Of a DNA stretch of 64,000 nucleotides, positions 11,901 to 23,150 are shown piece after piece. How positions within the stretch are numbered: the stretch's first letter is position 1; each line of letters starts with the position of its first letter. This DNA is from Dendrocalamus latiflorus (taxonomy: Eukaryota > Streptophyta > Magnoliopsida > Poales > Poaceae). The notes below the pieces were generated by a model. It did not search any database. It saw nothing but the letters and a program-made list of their open reading frames with translations, and had not been told where the DNA came from. The position numbers and the translations under genes were made by a program. The stretch is from positions 25,005,606-25,069,605 of the forward strand of contig CM029644.1 of the NCBI GenBank assembly GCA_017311315.1, written 5' to 3'.

Positions 11901-12878
11901 GGAGTTGTCCCTCAGCGCCCAGTCCTGCGGCGAGGCCGGCGTGAACCCGGTGATGCAGCTGCACATCGGCGAGTTGCTCGCGTCGCAGACGCCGTAGGCG
12001 CCGCACTGCGCGTAGTGGTCGCACTGGTCCCGCGGGAGCGACCAGTAGAGGCTCCACCCCTGCGGCAGCCACACGTAGCGCTGCACGCTCGACTGGTTCA
12101 GCACGAACCTCGTGACGACGTTGCTGTCGTCCGCCAGCAGGAACGTGTAGTAGATGTCGGTCCGGTTGGCCACGAACTCGAACTGGAAGTTGCTGTTGTT
12201 GGGCTCCATCTCCGGCTCGCCGCTGAACTGCTGGCCGTTCCACGGCCCGTTCCGGTACACCGGCACCGTGGCGTTGTACCATATGAACCCCTCCGGCACG
12301 CCGCGGACGTCTATCTTGAACGTGTAGTCGCCTAGCGACGGGTCGCCGGGGCTCCTCCACGTCGTCAGGTACCGGTCGAGTCCGGTGGTCAGGTCCCATC
12401 CGAACTTCATGCCCGGGAGCAGAGTGTCGGACGGGTAGTCGAAGCTCTGCCACAGAACCGCCCCCGTGCCATTGGCATCTTGAAGCAAGAAGTTGCCGCT
12501 GTCCAGGAGCTGGGCCACCGGACTGCTGCTGGTTACGTTCGACCGCGCCGACGACCAGAACACGCGCCCCGACCGGTCGGCGAGTACCAGACTGCCGGTG
12601 CCGTTGATGGCCAAGCTCCCGGTCTTGCCGTTGATCGGAGCTTGCCGGTTGGCGACCCAGACAACGGTAAGAGGAGTGATATCCTTGTACCAGATGCCCA
12701 AGAACCTCGCCGTCGAGGTCGGCGGGGTGAAGAACCCCAGCTCGAAGACCCCACCAGCCGAAACAAGTGTCTGGTCATCGGCGAGGGGAGAGTTGGCCGG
12801 AATGGAGTCTGCCGCGGAGGCAGGGGAGAAGAAAAGGAGTAGGGGAAGAAGAGCTAATGGCCGCACGCCGGACGCCAT
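8940..12878 (-). CDS. G-type lectin S-receptor-like serine/threonine-protein kinase
   Basis: Plasma-membrane receptor kinase of the S-domain class. Exons in coding order: 12878-11615, 10636-10514, 10421-10216, 10119-9909, 9824-9590, 9490-9340 and 9248-8940, all with GT-AG borders, giving 832 aa in one frame, the usual family length. The start at 12878 is chosen because a signal peptide follows ([17 protein letters not shown]). An in-frame ATG 39 bp upstream precedes no such signal. Domains: B-lectin (about 24-150), S-locus glycoprotein region (RNGPWNG), EGF-like Cys cluster, PAN/apple ([15 protein letters not shown]), transmembrane segment (about 433-455) and kinase. The kinase has GQGGFG, Lys543 in [14 protein letters not shown] (Asp640) and DFG (658-660), so it looks active. 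A likely 5' UTR intron runs from a donor at 13134 to an acceptor at 12901. The ligand is unknown. Confidence 0.92.
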
Positions 12879-12917
12879 GGCCCTCACGAACTTGTGGCAC
12901 CTGAAAGCACCACGCAC

Positions 12918-13875
12918 TCACCAGCCACAACCCAACACCAACTATCATGTGCTACATTTTTACCGGCACATTGTTTTACCAGGATACTTGTGCAAATTGA
13001 ACACGCACCTGCTCCAAAGGGGCGTTTCTTGCATTCGCTTTGCATGTAAGAACCGAGAGGCCAAGCTTGACCGGGATACTGGTTAGTTCACAGTGGACTC
13101 CCGCAGCTGCGGTGGCTGGCCCTTGCGGTCTTACCTTTGAAAGGTTGGTGGCGAAAGCACTATTCGTTCGTATGGGAGTAGATGCATGATTCTCTGTTTC
13201 TTCTGCCGACGGCGACCTCCAGGCCGGCAGCGTCTCCTTTGTTGACGCAATGAAGAGTTGAGAAGAGAAATGCATTTTTTGCTAGTAGTAGGCATCACGT
13301 CGTAACCTTTTTCAGCTACTGGTAAGCTAAAAAAATCAGCGGGACCTCGGCTCCAAAGGCCCTATATCCAGATTTAGCCACGTGGCAAATACCAATCTCA
13401 AAGCAACCCAATCATCTCCTCTACTCTCTCGTGCTCTCATTCGCTAGTGGAGAGGACTTCATTTTTAACTTATGACTTTTAGCTGCGGTCTGTAACTTTT
13501 ATATTATTTATATGAAATATTATAGAGTAATAAAAACTCATGTAGTTTTTACCGATATAAATAAAGTCAGTACAGTATGTACCATAATTAACTGGTATAC
13601 TCTATTTTAAAAAGATACTTCGTTTAAAAGTTAATTACTGTAAAAAAAAATCAAAAAACAGTTTTTTGAACATGAAAAAAACATGCGAAACTTCACATCC
13701 ATGCTTCCGTCGATGATGGATCTCTTAGAGCTTCCTTCACTTTTCTTTGGATGGCATACTAGTATACTACTAGTAGTTATTTCAACTCAAGAACACACAT
13801 GCATACGCACTAGTACTAGTCTTCCTGGTCAGTGGCGGAGGACGAAAATAAATAAGGTATGACGAAATCGATAAT
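12918..13875. other. Upstream region of the receptor kinase
   Basis: It probably contains the promoter and a 5' UTR exon (ending at 13135, donor GTAAGA on the minus strand) of the receptor kinase. 13355-13420 (CCTATATCCAGATTT, CACGTGGC, CCAATCTCAAAGCA) resembles, in inverted orientation, sequence around 16370-17000. 13850-13875 contains CAGTGGCGGAGGAC, a motif often seen near transposon ends. No coding sequence was recognised. Confidence 0.35.
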
Positions 13876-14180
13876 ATAGATATAAAAGATTTCTCACTAA
13901 ATTAGTTTATACACATATAACATATCATGATCGTCACCTACTATATAAGTAAAAACATTTAGAATAAATAGAAAGATATAAGTGAAGTCAATAGACTAAC
14001 CGAGTGACAATGAACTTCAATTGCGTCTAGGCAAGGTAGGCAATTGCACTTGCCTATCTTTCTTTTTCTGAAAAGGCCAAAAGGCCCATACGTGATACAC
14101 TAAATCACTAATACGTCCACACAATTAAATAAAGTAGCAGCCCAAAAGCAGCCGACAGCCAAGGAGAACGTCCAGGTAAC
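13876..14180 (+). repeat. Direct repeat, copy 1 (about 305 bp)
   Basis: Nearly identical to 15358-15661, from ATAGATATAAAAG to CGTCCAGGTAAC. Copy 1 is cut off by the element beginning at 14181. Copy 2 continues into unique sequence (ATTCACTACTG), so copy 2 keeps the original right-hand context. Confidence 0.85.
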
Positions 14181-15335
14181 TAGGGCTGTGCAGTTTTATA
14201 CCGTACCGAAAAAACCGTACCGAAAAAACCGAACCGAACCGGTCAACTCGGTTTGACCGGTTTTCGGTATTCGGTTCGGTTGCTAAAAAACTGGCATTTA
14301 TATGATTCGGTTTGTTCGGTAAAAACCGAGGAAAAACCGAAATAACCGAATCTCCCGAACAGCCCAACTAAATATCAACTCGGCGTCTCCGTCTCGGCCC
14401 ACGACGCACGCGGCACAGCAGACCGCAGTCGCAGAGACTGCAGACGCCTCGCCTTCAACCTGCCAAACCAAACACTCGCCTCGCCAGATCCGCCTCGGCC
14501 GCTCAGATCCACCTCCCCCGCTCAGATTCGCCTCCCCCATCGCCTCCGCCCGCCGGTCCCCGCTCAGATCCGCCTCCCCCATCGCCTCCGCCCGCCGGTC
14601 GCCGCTCAGATCCGCCTCCCCCATCGTCTCCGCCCGCCGGTCGCTGCTCTATCCACCTTCCCCTCCCCTGCTCCGGTGTGGCGGTGCCCCCCGCCCACCG
14701 CAGCCTCGGATCCCCTCGCATCTATTCTGCCTCTACCGCTGCCCCCATCCTCTGCCTTCGCCGTCGCGCCCCCAGGCCCCAGCCCAGCCGGATTCCGCCT
14801 CCACTGCTCACTAGTCACTACCGACTGCCATTCTGCTTCTGAAATGGAGAATTGGAGATGAGATTAAATTGGTAAAATTGGTGATTGATGAATGAGTGAT
14901 CTGTGAATGTGATGATGAATTGATGAGCTTTCATTTGTTTTGCTTTTGTCTGCTACTGGCCTCCTATTGCTGCTGTCGGCTGTGCGCCTCTGTGAGTCTG
15001 TGACTGCTGTGATGTACTGATGCTGTATAGTGTATATTGTTGTTGCTGTCATGCTGTGAGCCTGTGAATTGTGATGCTGTCCGACCACCACTGCTAGTTT
15101 GCTATTATGATTATTTCTGAATTTTTGCTTCTGGAATGGAGAATTGGAGTTTAGCAATTCGCGTAAACTTTGGTAAAATTGGTATTAACCGATACCGAAC
15201 CGAAATAAGATGGTATTTACCGATACCACACCGTATTCTAAAAAATACCGTATTTCCCGAAATACTAAAACCGTATTTACCGATCAAACCGTATTTACCG
15301 AACCGTATAAACCGAAAAAACCGAACGAACAGCTA
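14181..15335. mobile_element. hAT-like non-autonomous element rich in ACCGAAAAA motifs
   Basis: The left end begins TAGGGCTGTGCAG and the right end, reverse-complemented, TAGCTGTTCGTTCGG. Both subterminal 150-bp regions are packed with ACCGAA/TTCGGT motifs, in places as short tandem runs (14210-14345 and 15185-15325). Between them lies a GC-rich block (14390-14810) with a 42-bp-scale repeat of CTCAGATCCGCCTCCCCCAT. TAG...CTA termini suggest hAT, but no 8-bp target duplication is visible. Instead the element lies between two copies of a 305-bp direct repeat. Confidence 0.5.
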
Positions 15336-15357
15336 GAATTCGTCTGGGCTATAAAAG

Positions 15358-15661
15358 ATAGATATAAAAGATTTCTCACTAAATTAGTTTATACACATAT
15401 AACATATCATGATCGTCACCTACTATATAAGTAAAACATTTAGAATAAATAGAAAGATATAAGTGAAGTCAATAGACTAACCGAGTGACAATGAACTTCA
15501 ATTGCGTCTAGGCGAGGTAGGCAATTGCACTTGCCTATCTTTCTTTTTCTGAAAAGGCCAAAAGGCCCATACGTGATACACTAAATCACTAATACGTCCA
15601 CACAATTAAATAAAGTAGCAGCCCAAAAGCAGCCGACAGCCAAGGAGAACGTCCAGGTAAC
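15358..15661 (+). repeat. Direct repeat, copy 2
   Basis: Second copy of 13876-14180, differing by a few substitutions (for example GGCGAGG for GGCAAGG) and a one-base indel in an A run. Together the copies bracket the hAT-like element. Confidence 0.85.
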
Positions 15662-15914
15662 ATTCACTACTGTTCTTCTTCTTCTCGCCACTGGCTGAGA
15701 GTTTATTACCGTGAAACTTTATCTTTCTTGATGTGTCCATGATACAGAGTGATTTGAGGGTAAAAATCGCTGGGAATTCAAGGTATGGCGAGCGCCATAC
15801 CTTGCCATACTGAGAGCTCCGCCCTTGTTCCTGGTCGGCCATGGGGATGTCCGATGTGCACAACGGGTCAACGGCGGCGAGCGAGATTCATCAGAAAGGG
15901 CAGAGGCGACAAAG

Positions 15915-16180
15915 AATACGAAGCTGGTGAACTCCGGCGGCGGGCGCAGCACGGTCCAGTTCTTGACCTTGACGTCAAACACCTACAGCGAGTGCCAGCC
16001 GCCGCCCTCGGCCTCGACGGCGCCGGTGAGCACCACGCGCTCGCCATCGCCGACGGCCCCGGCCCCACCTCGCGTCATCTGTGGCGCTCCCTGAGTCCAT
16101 CCATCACGGCCGTCTCCTTGATGCACCAGACGCGGCCGCCGGCAGCGGGCGCGGACGCAGTCCAATCGACGCCGCGCGCC
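15915..16180 (-). pseudogene. Unidentified gene fragment
   Basis: GC-rich sequence whose minus strand reads protein-like segments (ERVVLTGAVEAEGGGWHSL, then VFDVKVKNWTVLRPPPEF) in different frames. The second could suit a kelch or beta-propeller repeat, but no full domain or start is present. Possibly a decayed or transposon-captured gene piece; the identity is a guess. Confidence 0.25.
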
Positions 16181-16404
16181 CACCGCCGAACCGAACCACT
16201 CAGCGTCGCGCTCGAACCTGCTCGCCGCCAGGCACGGCGCGGCGGGCGGAGGCTCGGCGGGAGGCCTCGCGGCGAGGCTGGGGGCCGGCGGACGACAGCG
16301 TGGCGGGCGGCGACGAGGCGCCGGCGGGCTGGGCCAGGGAAGAGAGATTGGAGAGAGCGGTACTGAAGATAAGTGCTTTGAGATTGGTGTTAGCGGTTAG
16401 GTGT

Positions 16405-16973
16405 ATGGTTGTCACGGCGTCGCCTAGTCGTCCTGGCGGTCGGAGGGGGACGCCGAGGCTGCCAGGCTGGTCGCCTCGCCTGCTCCTACCGTTGACGCCG
16501 GTCTTTGGCCTGCTCCCGTCGTCGGCATAGATCTCTAGCCAGTTTTCCGCTGCTGGCGTCGATCTCTAGCGGCGCGGGGAGGGGAGGCGGCGGGGAGAGA
16601 TCGGACGCGGGGAGGGGAGGCCGGAGGCGGCGGGGAGAGATCAGGCGCGGGGAGCTGGAGGCGGTGGGGGAGGCGAGGGGAGGCGGCAGTGGGGAGAGGA
16701 GGCGGACGCGAGAGGCGGTGGCGAGGAGAGGAGGCGGACGCGGGAGGCGGCGGTGGGGAGAGGAGGCGGAGAGGTCGGGAGAGGCGGAGAGACGGGAGAG
16801 GCGGAGAGGTCGGAAGGACTTTTAGACAGGAGAGGAGAGATGTATGTGACCGTATGTATCAATGTATGTGACGGGATGGGAGACACTACAGGATATGACG
16901 CTCATTATGGCGTCGCCTAGGCGTCCAGACGTATCTCACTCGGCGTAGTCGTCGACTCCGTCGTGACAACTAT
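16405..16973. mobile_element. Mutator-like non-autonomous element
   Basis: It is flanked by a perfect 10-bp direct repeat GGTTAGGTGT (16395-16404 and 16974-16983), most simply a 9-bp duplication plus one chance base. The ends are ATGGTTGTCACGGCGTCGCC and, reverse-complemented on the right, ATAGTTGTCACGACGG. The interior is a purine-rich, GC-rich run with no transposase. The ends match the nested element at 5070-5763. Confidence 0.65.
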
Positions 16974-17157
16974 GGTTAGGTGTCAAAAATCTGATATAGG
17001 GCGAAGAAAACGGGAGCTAAGTGAAAGCACGGCACAGGAGTAATTTCGGCACAGCCAGCCCATCCTCAAACCAACCCCGAGCACTAGCATGCGCCTCCAC
17101 CCGTGCAGCGGCGACGGCTACCACCGAGGCGACCGCGACCTCCACCCCCAGCAGCGC

Positions 17158-18009
17158 GAGGTTTTTGCTATTATAGTACTCCTTAAGTATGGCTTCGACA
17201 AAACGGTATCCACGTCGTGGGCTTCTCCAAAACGATATCTATTTCGTGTACTCTTCTCTATAATAGTATTCCCAGATATTTGAACTCAAATTATTTTGAT
17301 TTTCGAATTTTATCTCCTCCATATGACTAAACAACCCTTCCTAAATTTGTTTAGACCTAATCCTTCACTTTTCCTCTGGCGGCGGCGGCGCATGAACTAC
17401 GCAGGCGACGCGCTCGCCCGCGGCGCTCGCTCGCGGCGCACGCCCTGCGCAGGGTGTTTTCACGCTCACGGCGCACAGAGGTATTTATCTTCATCACGCT
17501 CGCAGGATGACGTGCTTCTGTTCAGGCCTAGTTCCTGCCGGAAAGAAGCGGCGATTTTTTTCCCTCCCTGCCTTACAGGCTTGCATCAGTAATGTCCCAG
17601 CGGCAGCAGTCCTAGTGCATGACGTTGCAGAAATCTAGTTTTGATTGGTTTTGTTAGTGTCTTGTTACTCATTTAGCATTGGATATCAGTACTTTATTAT
17701 TTGTTTTAACACATGAACTCGCTGGAAAAAGAAGAGCTCCAAGCCCCAAGCCGGCGTCGCTGGAAAAAGAAGAGCTCGAAAAAGAAATGGAGGGAGAGCC
17801 GGCGTCGCTGGGTCTAATCAAAGAACTGAGGGTTGTTTAGTCATATGGAAAAGATAAAATTTGAAAATCAAAATAATTTGAGCTCAAATCTCTGGGAATA
17901 CTATTATAGAGAAGAGTACACGAAATAGATATCGTTTTGGAGAAGCCCACGATGTGGATACCGTTTTGTCGAAGTCATACTTAAGGAGTACTATAATAGC
18001 AAAAAACTC
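17158..18009. mobile_element. Mutator-like element with about 180-bp terminal inverted repeats
   Basis: 17158-17341 and 17827-18009 are near-identical inverted repeats; the termini read GAGGTTTTTGCTATTATAGT and, reverse-complemented, GAGTTTTTTGCTATTATAGT. A perfect 9-bp duplication CAGCAGCGC flanks it (17149-17157 and 18010-18018). Long TIRs and 9-bp TSDs are Mutator hallmarks. The 485-bp interior carries a GC-rich stretch (17375-17480) unlike the AT-rich TIRs, so it may hold a captured gene piece. No transposase is present. Confidence 0.8.
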
Positions 18010-18018
18010 CAGCAGCGC

Positions 18019-18967
18019 TGCCCGCCTCATCACGCCTCGCGTCGGCACTGCTCCATCCGGCGCCGCATCTTCCAGTCCTCCATCCCGACGACCACCTCTT
18101 CGGGCAGCGGTGGCGGCTCCATCTCTGTGCGGCGTCCGTCTTCCTCTCTCCTCTCCGCGCCTTGCAGCAACACCTCCGCCCCCACAACGCCGCACGGCGT
18201 CAACTCCATCCACAGCACCGCCACGCTCAAGTCGACTCCATGCACACCGCCGCCTACCAAGCTGCCGCCACTCCTGTTCCCATCAAAATGTGTTTACTTG
18301 AGAATGTGTGAAACTATGTGGGATCCATGCTTCTTAATTTTGGAAGCTGGGACAGCAAAATGCTTATCCAATGCACTGGAGGCCAAGAAAGCAATTTTGC
18401 CCTGATTACTGTTAGTTGTAATCACGAAGATTCATTTCTTGCTTTACAACTGGATTCTGAAAAGTGATGTATGTGTGCGCGCACAATTGAAATGAAACTT
18501 TGGTTCAAGAATGCTTTTGCCTAGTGATTCGATGACTGAATTTGTTTCTGTAATGAATGCAACTGCAAATTTCAGTAATTGTCGCATGCAAATTCCAGTG
18601 TCAAATTTATTGAATGCATTACTTTACTCACTCCAAGTGGATTTTCCTCTTTTATTTTGGTCTCTTGAACCATTTCATTATCTCCAGCTGCTGCTATTGC
18701 TACTGCTCCTAGGAGTACATGCATGTTTGGCCAAGATTAGAACAAAAAGCTCAGTATCAGCTATGTCACTGCTACTAAACCTTTTTGCAGTTCTGCTCCC
18801 TGTAATAGCCATTGCATTTGCATAGCATGGCATCCATGGAGCCGTTCAGGTCTATCTGTACTCTTCAGAGAGCCGATAACCTGTCATGACTATCTTGTCT
18901 GCAAACATCTTGCTGGTCATTGGCAAGATACGCCAGTGCATTGTCGAGTTGAAATCCTTGCCTTTTA
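18019..18967. other. Possible decayed gene sequence, not identified
   Basis: GC-rich, protein-like 5' part (18019-18270) continuous with the sequence left of the 17158-18009 insertion, then AT-rich sequence including a 104-aa hydrophobic ORF at 18511-18825. The segment up to 18972 joins 21968 onward once the solo LTR is removed. I recognise no family. Confidence 0.25.
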
Positions 18968-18972
18968 GATTG

Positions 18973-21967
18973 TGTAGGACCGGACATACAACAAAGGGGG
19001 GGGGGGTGTGAATGATGCCTTTAAATTCTCTCCAAGTATTCACTTAACCCTTTGTCCTATAACTATTGAGCTATGACGACTAGGGTTGAAAACACACTCG
19101 AAAAACCAGAGCAACAGAGATAGCACAACAGAAAACTGACTGTGGTCGGAGACTGGCAACGTGGTCGAAAACTTATAACGTGGTCGTAAGTTTCAACAAC
19201 GTTGTCGTGAGCTGACAGAGTGGTCGTAAATCCAACTACCAGACGGAAGTACAACGTGATCGAAGATCGACTACCGAACAGACATTGTAGTCGAAAACTG
19301 ACTATACGTTGGAAATTAGTGTAGTTGGAAGTTCTACGTGGTCGGAAATCGACTACCGAATAGAAGTGACTATAGTCGATAATCACCGAGACCAGAAACA
19401 ATGTGATCGAAAATGGTTGTAATCAAAACTGACGTAGTCGTAGACAACATGATCAAATGTCAACCAGTGGTCGAACAATCAACATGTAGTAACCAGTCGG
19501 CGCCATGGTCGAAACCAACGTCAGTCGTAAGCCAACGAGTAGTCGAACAACCAACGTGGTCGTAACCAACGTGGTCGTTAGCCAATGAGATGGTCGAACA
19601 ACCAACGTGGTCGAAACCAGACTGCAACTTAAAAGATCAACGTGGTTGTAAACCAACAGATGGTGGAACAACCAACGTTGTCGAAGGCCAACGAATGATC
19701 TGCAGTTAGCGTGATCGATTCAGCTCAAAAACCAACCAGAGAAAGCAAGGATCTGTGAGTGATTGGAAACTCCATGTGCTAGGAAAAATCGAAGCGATCA
19801 GAAAGTTACTGTGTGGTCGTAAACAGCACGCTTCAGCCTGGAACTCGACCGTGGTCGAAACCAACATGATCGTAAAACCGATCGACGTTCTAGACCAGAA
19901 TTTCACTGACTTCTGACTTCTTTAATTCAGACTCAAAAGAATAACAAGAAGAGATCGAATGGTCTGAATGTGGTCGAAATGAAAAGCGGTACGGTCGGAG
20001 ACTTGACTGTTGTCGAATCTGGAGGTGGTCGTAACAGCGAACGAAGAATAGAACAAGAACAGAGGGCACACAACCGTTAGATCCAAAACCCACATAACTT
20101 TTGATTAAGAGATCAACTAGCCATGAAACTTTGTACACAACATGATTAAGATCTCAAGAGGTTGCTCTAATCTTTAATTGAAAACTTTGCAACCAAATTG
20201 AGAGCTTTATGAGATTTCACCAAGCGCACACAAGAACAGAAACTGAGACATCAAAAGGACAATCAGACCATGCCCGTGGAATAGAATAGCCAAGATGGCT
20301 TTGAGAATGTTTCCACAACACCCAGCAAGTCAGATCATCAACAAGACAAGCAAGCACTTCTTCTCAGATCAAGAAGGGAAAGAAACAACCAAAGAACAGA
20401 AGAACAAGAAAGAACCAAATTGAAGCCAACTCAATCAGATGAAAACAACACAATATGGAAACTTGATGTATTGCTCTAATGATTGGTTTCACAGCCACTC
20501 CCCTTAGGAGAACCAAGCTCTAACCCTAAAGCCAACACCCACTCTCTAACCTAACACACATGGAGGGAGGAAGAGCTACCTACCATCAGACCTACTCACG
20601 GTCTATCTTAAGCCTCAACTAACTCTTGCCTCCTCTCCTTTTTTTATAGGCTCACAAATGAACCCTAGACCTAATGGATCCAACCATTTGTCCAAATCGG
20701 GGATAACCCGTTAACCCTACCTAACACCGAGTTTTACTTATGCACGCTTCTCAAAGCAGCTTACATGTGGCCCCAATGACTTGTCGTCAAGCCTCTCACA
20801 CGTTTGAATCTCACCGAACCGTCCTGGCTTGCAAACAACCCGTCACTTGGCGCACCACGTGCTTCTCATCGTGCATGACGGCACTTAGCATCCTTGACCG
20901 TCTGGACCTCGACTCCTCCCTGAGCCTAGTTCCGGTCCACCTTGCCATTGTCCGTCATGTCCATCTCCGGTAGCTCCCGCTCTGGTTCCTCGTTGTCCCA
21001 GCTTACAACCACCTCACCAGCCTCGATCATCTTTAGCGTCTCCCTGATCGTTCTGGACCTCAACACCTCCCTGTGCCTAGTCCCGATCCTCCTATGCCTC
21101 ACCATGACCTAGCTCCGAAGTCCTACAACCAACACCAATAAGCAAACCATCACATAACACTGCACAATACACAAGAATCATCAACTTACATAATCAGAAT
21201 ATATTCAAGTGAACAATCTCAACAAGCCACTAGTCTAAGACAACTTATGAGTACTCTGAAGCACAAGACATGAAGTACTCATAGCCCATGAGGTCCTACC
21301 AGCAGTCTACGACCACTCAGCAAGTCGTTACGACCATCGCACAGGTTGCTACGACCATGAAACTGATACTACGACCAACGTTCACAACGGCTACGACTTT
21401 ACCAACCTGGTCGCTACGACTATCAAACACACAGGCAGAGCGCTACGACCACTGCACACATCGACTACGACTAGCAGAACCTATGACCATCGATCACGAC
21501 CAGGCAGAGCTATGACCATCAAGTCGTAACAGCCTCTGCAACCACCAAGTCGTAAAAGCCTCTATGACCGCCAAGTCGTAAAAGCCTTTGTGACCACCAA
21601 GTTGTAAAAGCTTCTACAACCACCAAGTCATAAAAGCTTATGTGACCACAAAGTCGTAAAAGTTTCTGCGACCACCAAGTCGTAAAAGCTTCTGCGACCA
21701 CCAAGTCATAAAGGCATTTGCCGACCACCAAGTCGCAAGACCTCAGCCGACTACCAAGTCATAAGGGCCTCTGCCGACAACTAAGTCGTAAGACCTCAAC
21801 TGACCATCAAGTCGTAAGGGTTTCTGCCGACACGCAAGTCGTAAGGCTTCACAGACAAAGCCAACTTCCGCACAAACCTCAAAAACCAAACTCAACCTTT
21901 ATACAAACTCTAATCCAAAGGTCAATTACTCATCACAACCATGGGGTGACCTCCACATGGTCTCACA
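18973..21967 (-). mobile_element. Solo LTR of an LTR retrotransposon (about 3.0 kb)
   Basis: On the minus strand it runs TGTGAGACCATGTGGAGG to CCGGTCCTACA, i.e. TG...CA. The exact 5-bp duplication GATTG flanks it (18968-18972 and 21968-21972). No internal domain is present, so it is a solo LTR left by LTR-LTR recombination. It is the same family as the LTR at 55610-58228. It contains two degenerate minisatellite fields: AACGTGGTCGTAA-like repeats at 19140-20040 and GACCACCAAGTCGTAAAAG-like repeats (period about 26 bp) at 21290-21860. Confidence 0.88.
21490..21860. repeat. About 26-bp degenerate minisatellite in the solo LTR
   Basis: Roughly fourteen units of the type CGACCACCAAGTCGTAAAAG followed by 5-7 variable bases. 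They lie in the promoter-proximal (U3) part of the LTR as read on the minus strand. A related array occurs at 57760-58080. Confidence 0.75.
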
Positions 21968-22259
21968 GATTGCTTCCCTGTACCACATAAAAAGGGGACA
22001 GGTAGAACCGAGAATGACGACTAGACAGGAGTGAATAGAAGCTCAAATTAATATCGAGATTTTTTGTAATCTTTTATTTTGAACGAAAGCAAAACTCTTC
22101 ACTCTAGTAGCTATAGAAACTATGAAGATCAGAGACAAATAATTATATAAAAAAGATCTAATCAAAACGCACTTTGACGTGCCCCAGACAGTCAAACCGG
22201 ATAAACAGTAGCGGTCAGGCCGGTGAACAGTAAATTTATTATAGAAAGCACCAAAAACC

Positions 22260-23075
22260 AAGTCAAATCAAGATTTCATCACTTGAAAAATCTAACAACT
22301 TTGCAAACTCTCAAAAACTAAACTAAAACTCCGTAATCTCTCTGAACCAAACATCATTTACTCATTACAACTATTGGGTGACTTCCACATGGTCTTGTAG
22401 GACATGAATGCAATTTCAGAAGAATAATGCTTGGTGCAATTTCAGAAGAGTAATGTGTGGCATTACAGAATAATTGGATAAATTGATTGTGACCTACAAC
22501 AAGTATGCAGTGAACAAAGAACATAACATGACATAGTTATTGAAAAATTAAAAGGGAGAAATATTTTCGTCAACTTAAAGATTGGATGTACATTACACCA
22601 CTAAGATTAATGTAGTCAAGGGATAGCAGAAGTGGCCAACAGAAGCTGATGGTCAGGTTCCAAATGTATGATGTGTGGTAAAGACGAATCACTGTACAAT
22701 ATAAACACCATAGAGCCTACATAGTTCACATTTTTTATCGAGTAAAATACATTGATTACCAATTAAATACATACAATTTTTACGCGGTGTTGGACCAAAC
22801 GTAGTACCCTATCTCAAACACCAAATGCAGAAAAGGAAAATAAGTCCTCATTCATTCATATTTCAGAATAAACACATTGAAAGATATACTATTCATGCAG
22901 AAAAGGAAAAGAAGTCCTCATTCATTCATATTTCAGAATAAACACATTGAAAGATATACTATTCATGCCTTTTGCAAGCAAGTACCATGAGTACGCACGC
23001 GATCAGGTGCTCATATTTTACAGGCATTCGCATTCAGTTAACAAATGCCAAGCATATAGTTATTTAACACTCTCA
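22260..23075. repeat. Interspersed repeat, copy A
   Basis: Homologous to 31340-32060 (copy B) and 58860-59590 (copy C). It starts with a piece ending GGTGACTTCCACATGGTC, related to LTR ends, then continues GGACATGAATGCAATTTCAG. Only this copy has a 72-bp tandem duplication at about 22828-22966 (AGAAAAGGAAAA...CTATTCATGC). Confidence 0.8.
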
Positions 23076-23150
23076 TACATTTGCTACACTGACGGTTTGT
23101 GTTAAACCGTCTGTGATGAGATGTTTAAAATGATCTTTTTTGTAGTAGTG
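23076..23150. mobile_element. Terminus of a CACTA-like element
   Basis: The sequence ends CTTTTTTGTAGTAGTG; reverse-complemented it starts CACTACTACAAAAAAG, a typical CACTA (En/Spm) terminus. An ACGGTTTGTG/AACCGTCTGTGATG motif precedes it. The opposite terminus was not found. Confidence 0.6.

Noticed and set aside
11785..12453. 222-aa minus-strand ORF
   Set aside because: Out-of-frame shadow of the receptor kinase first exon.
21490..21860. CRISPR-like regular repeats
   Set aside because: Plant nuclear LTR minisatellite: repeats are degenerate, spacers are 5-7 bases, no cas genes.
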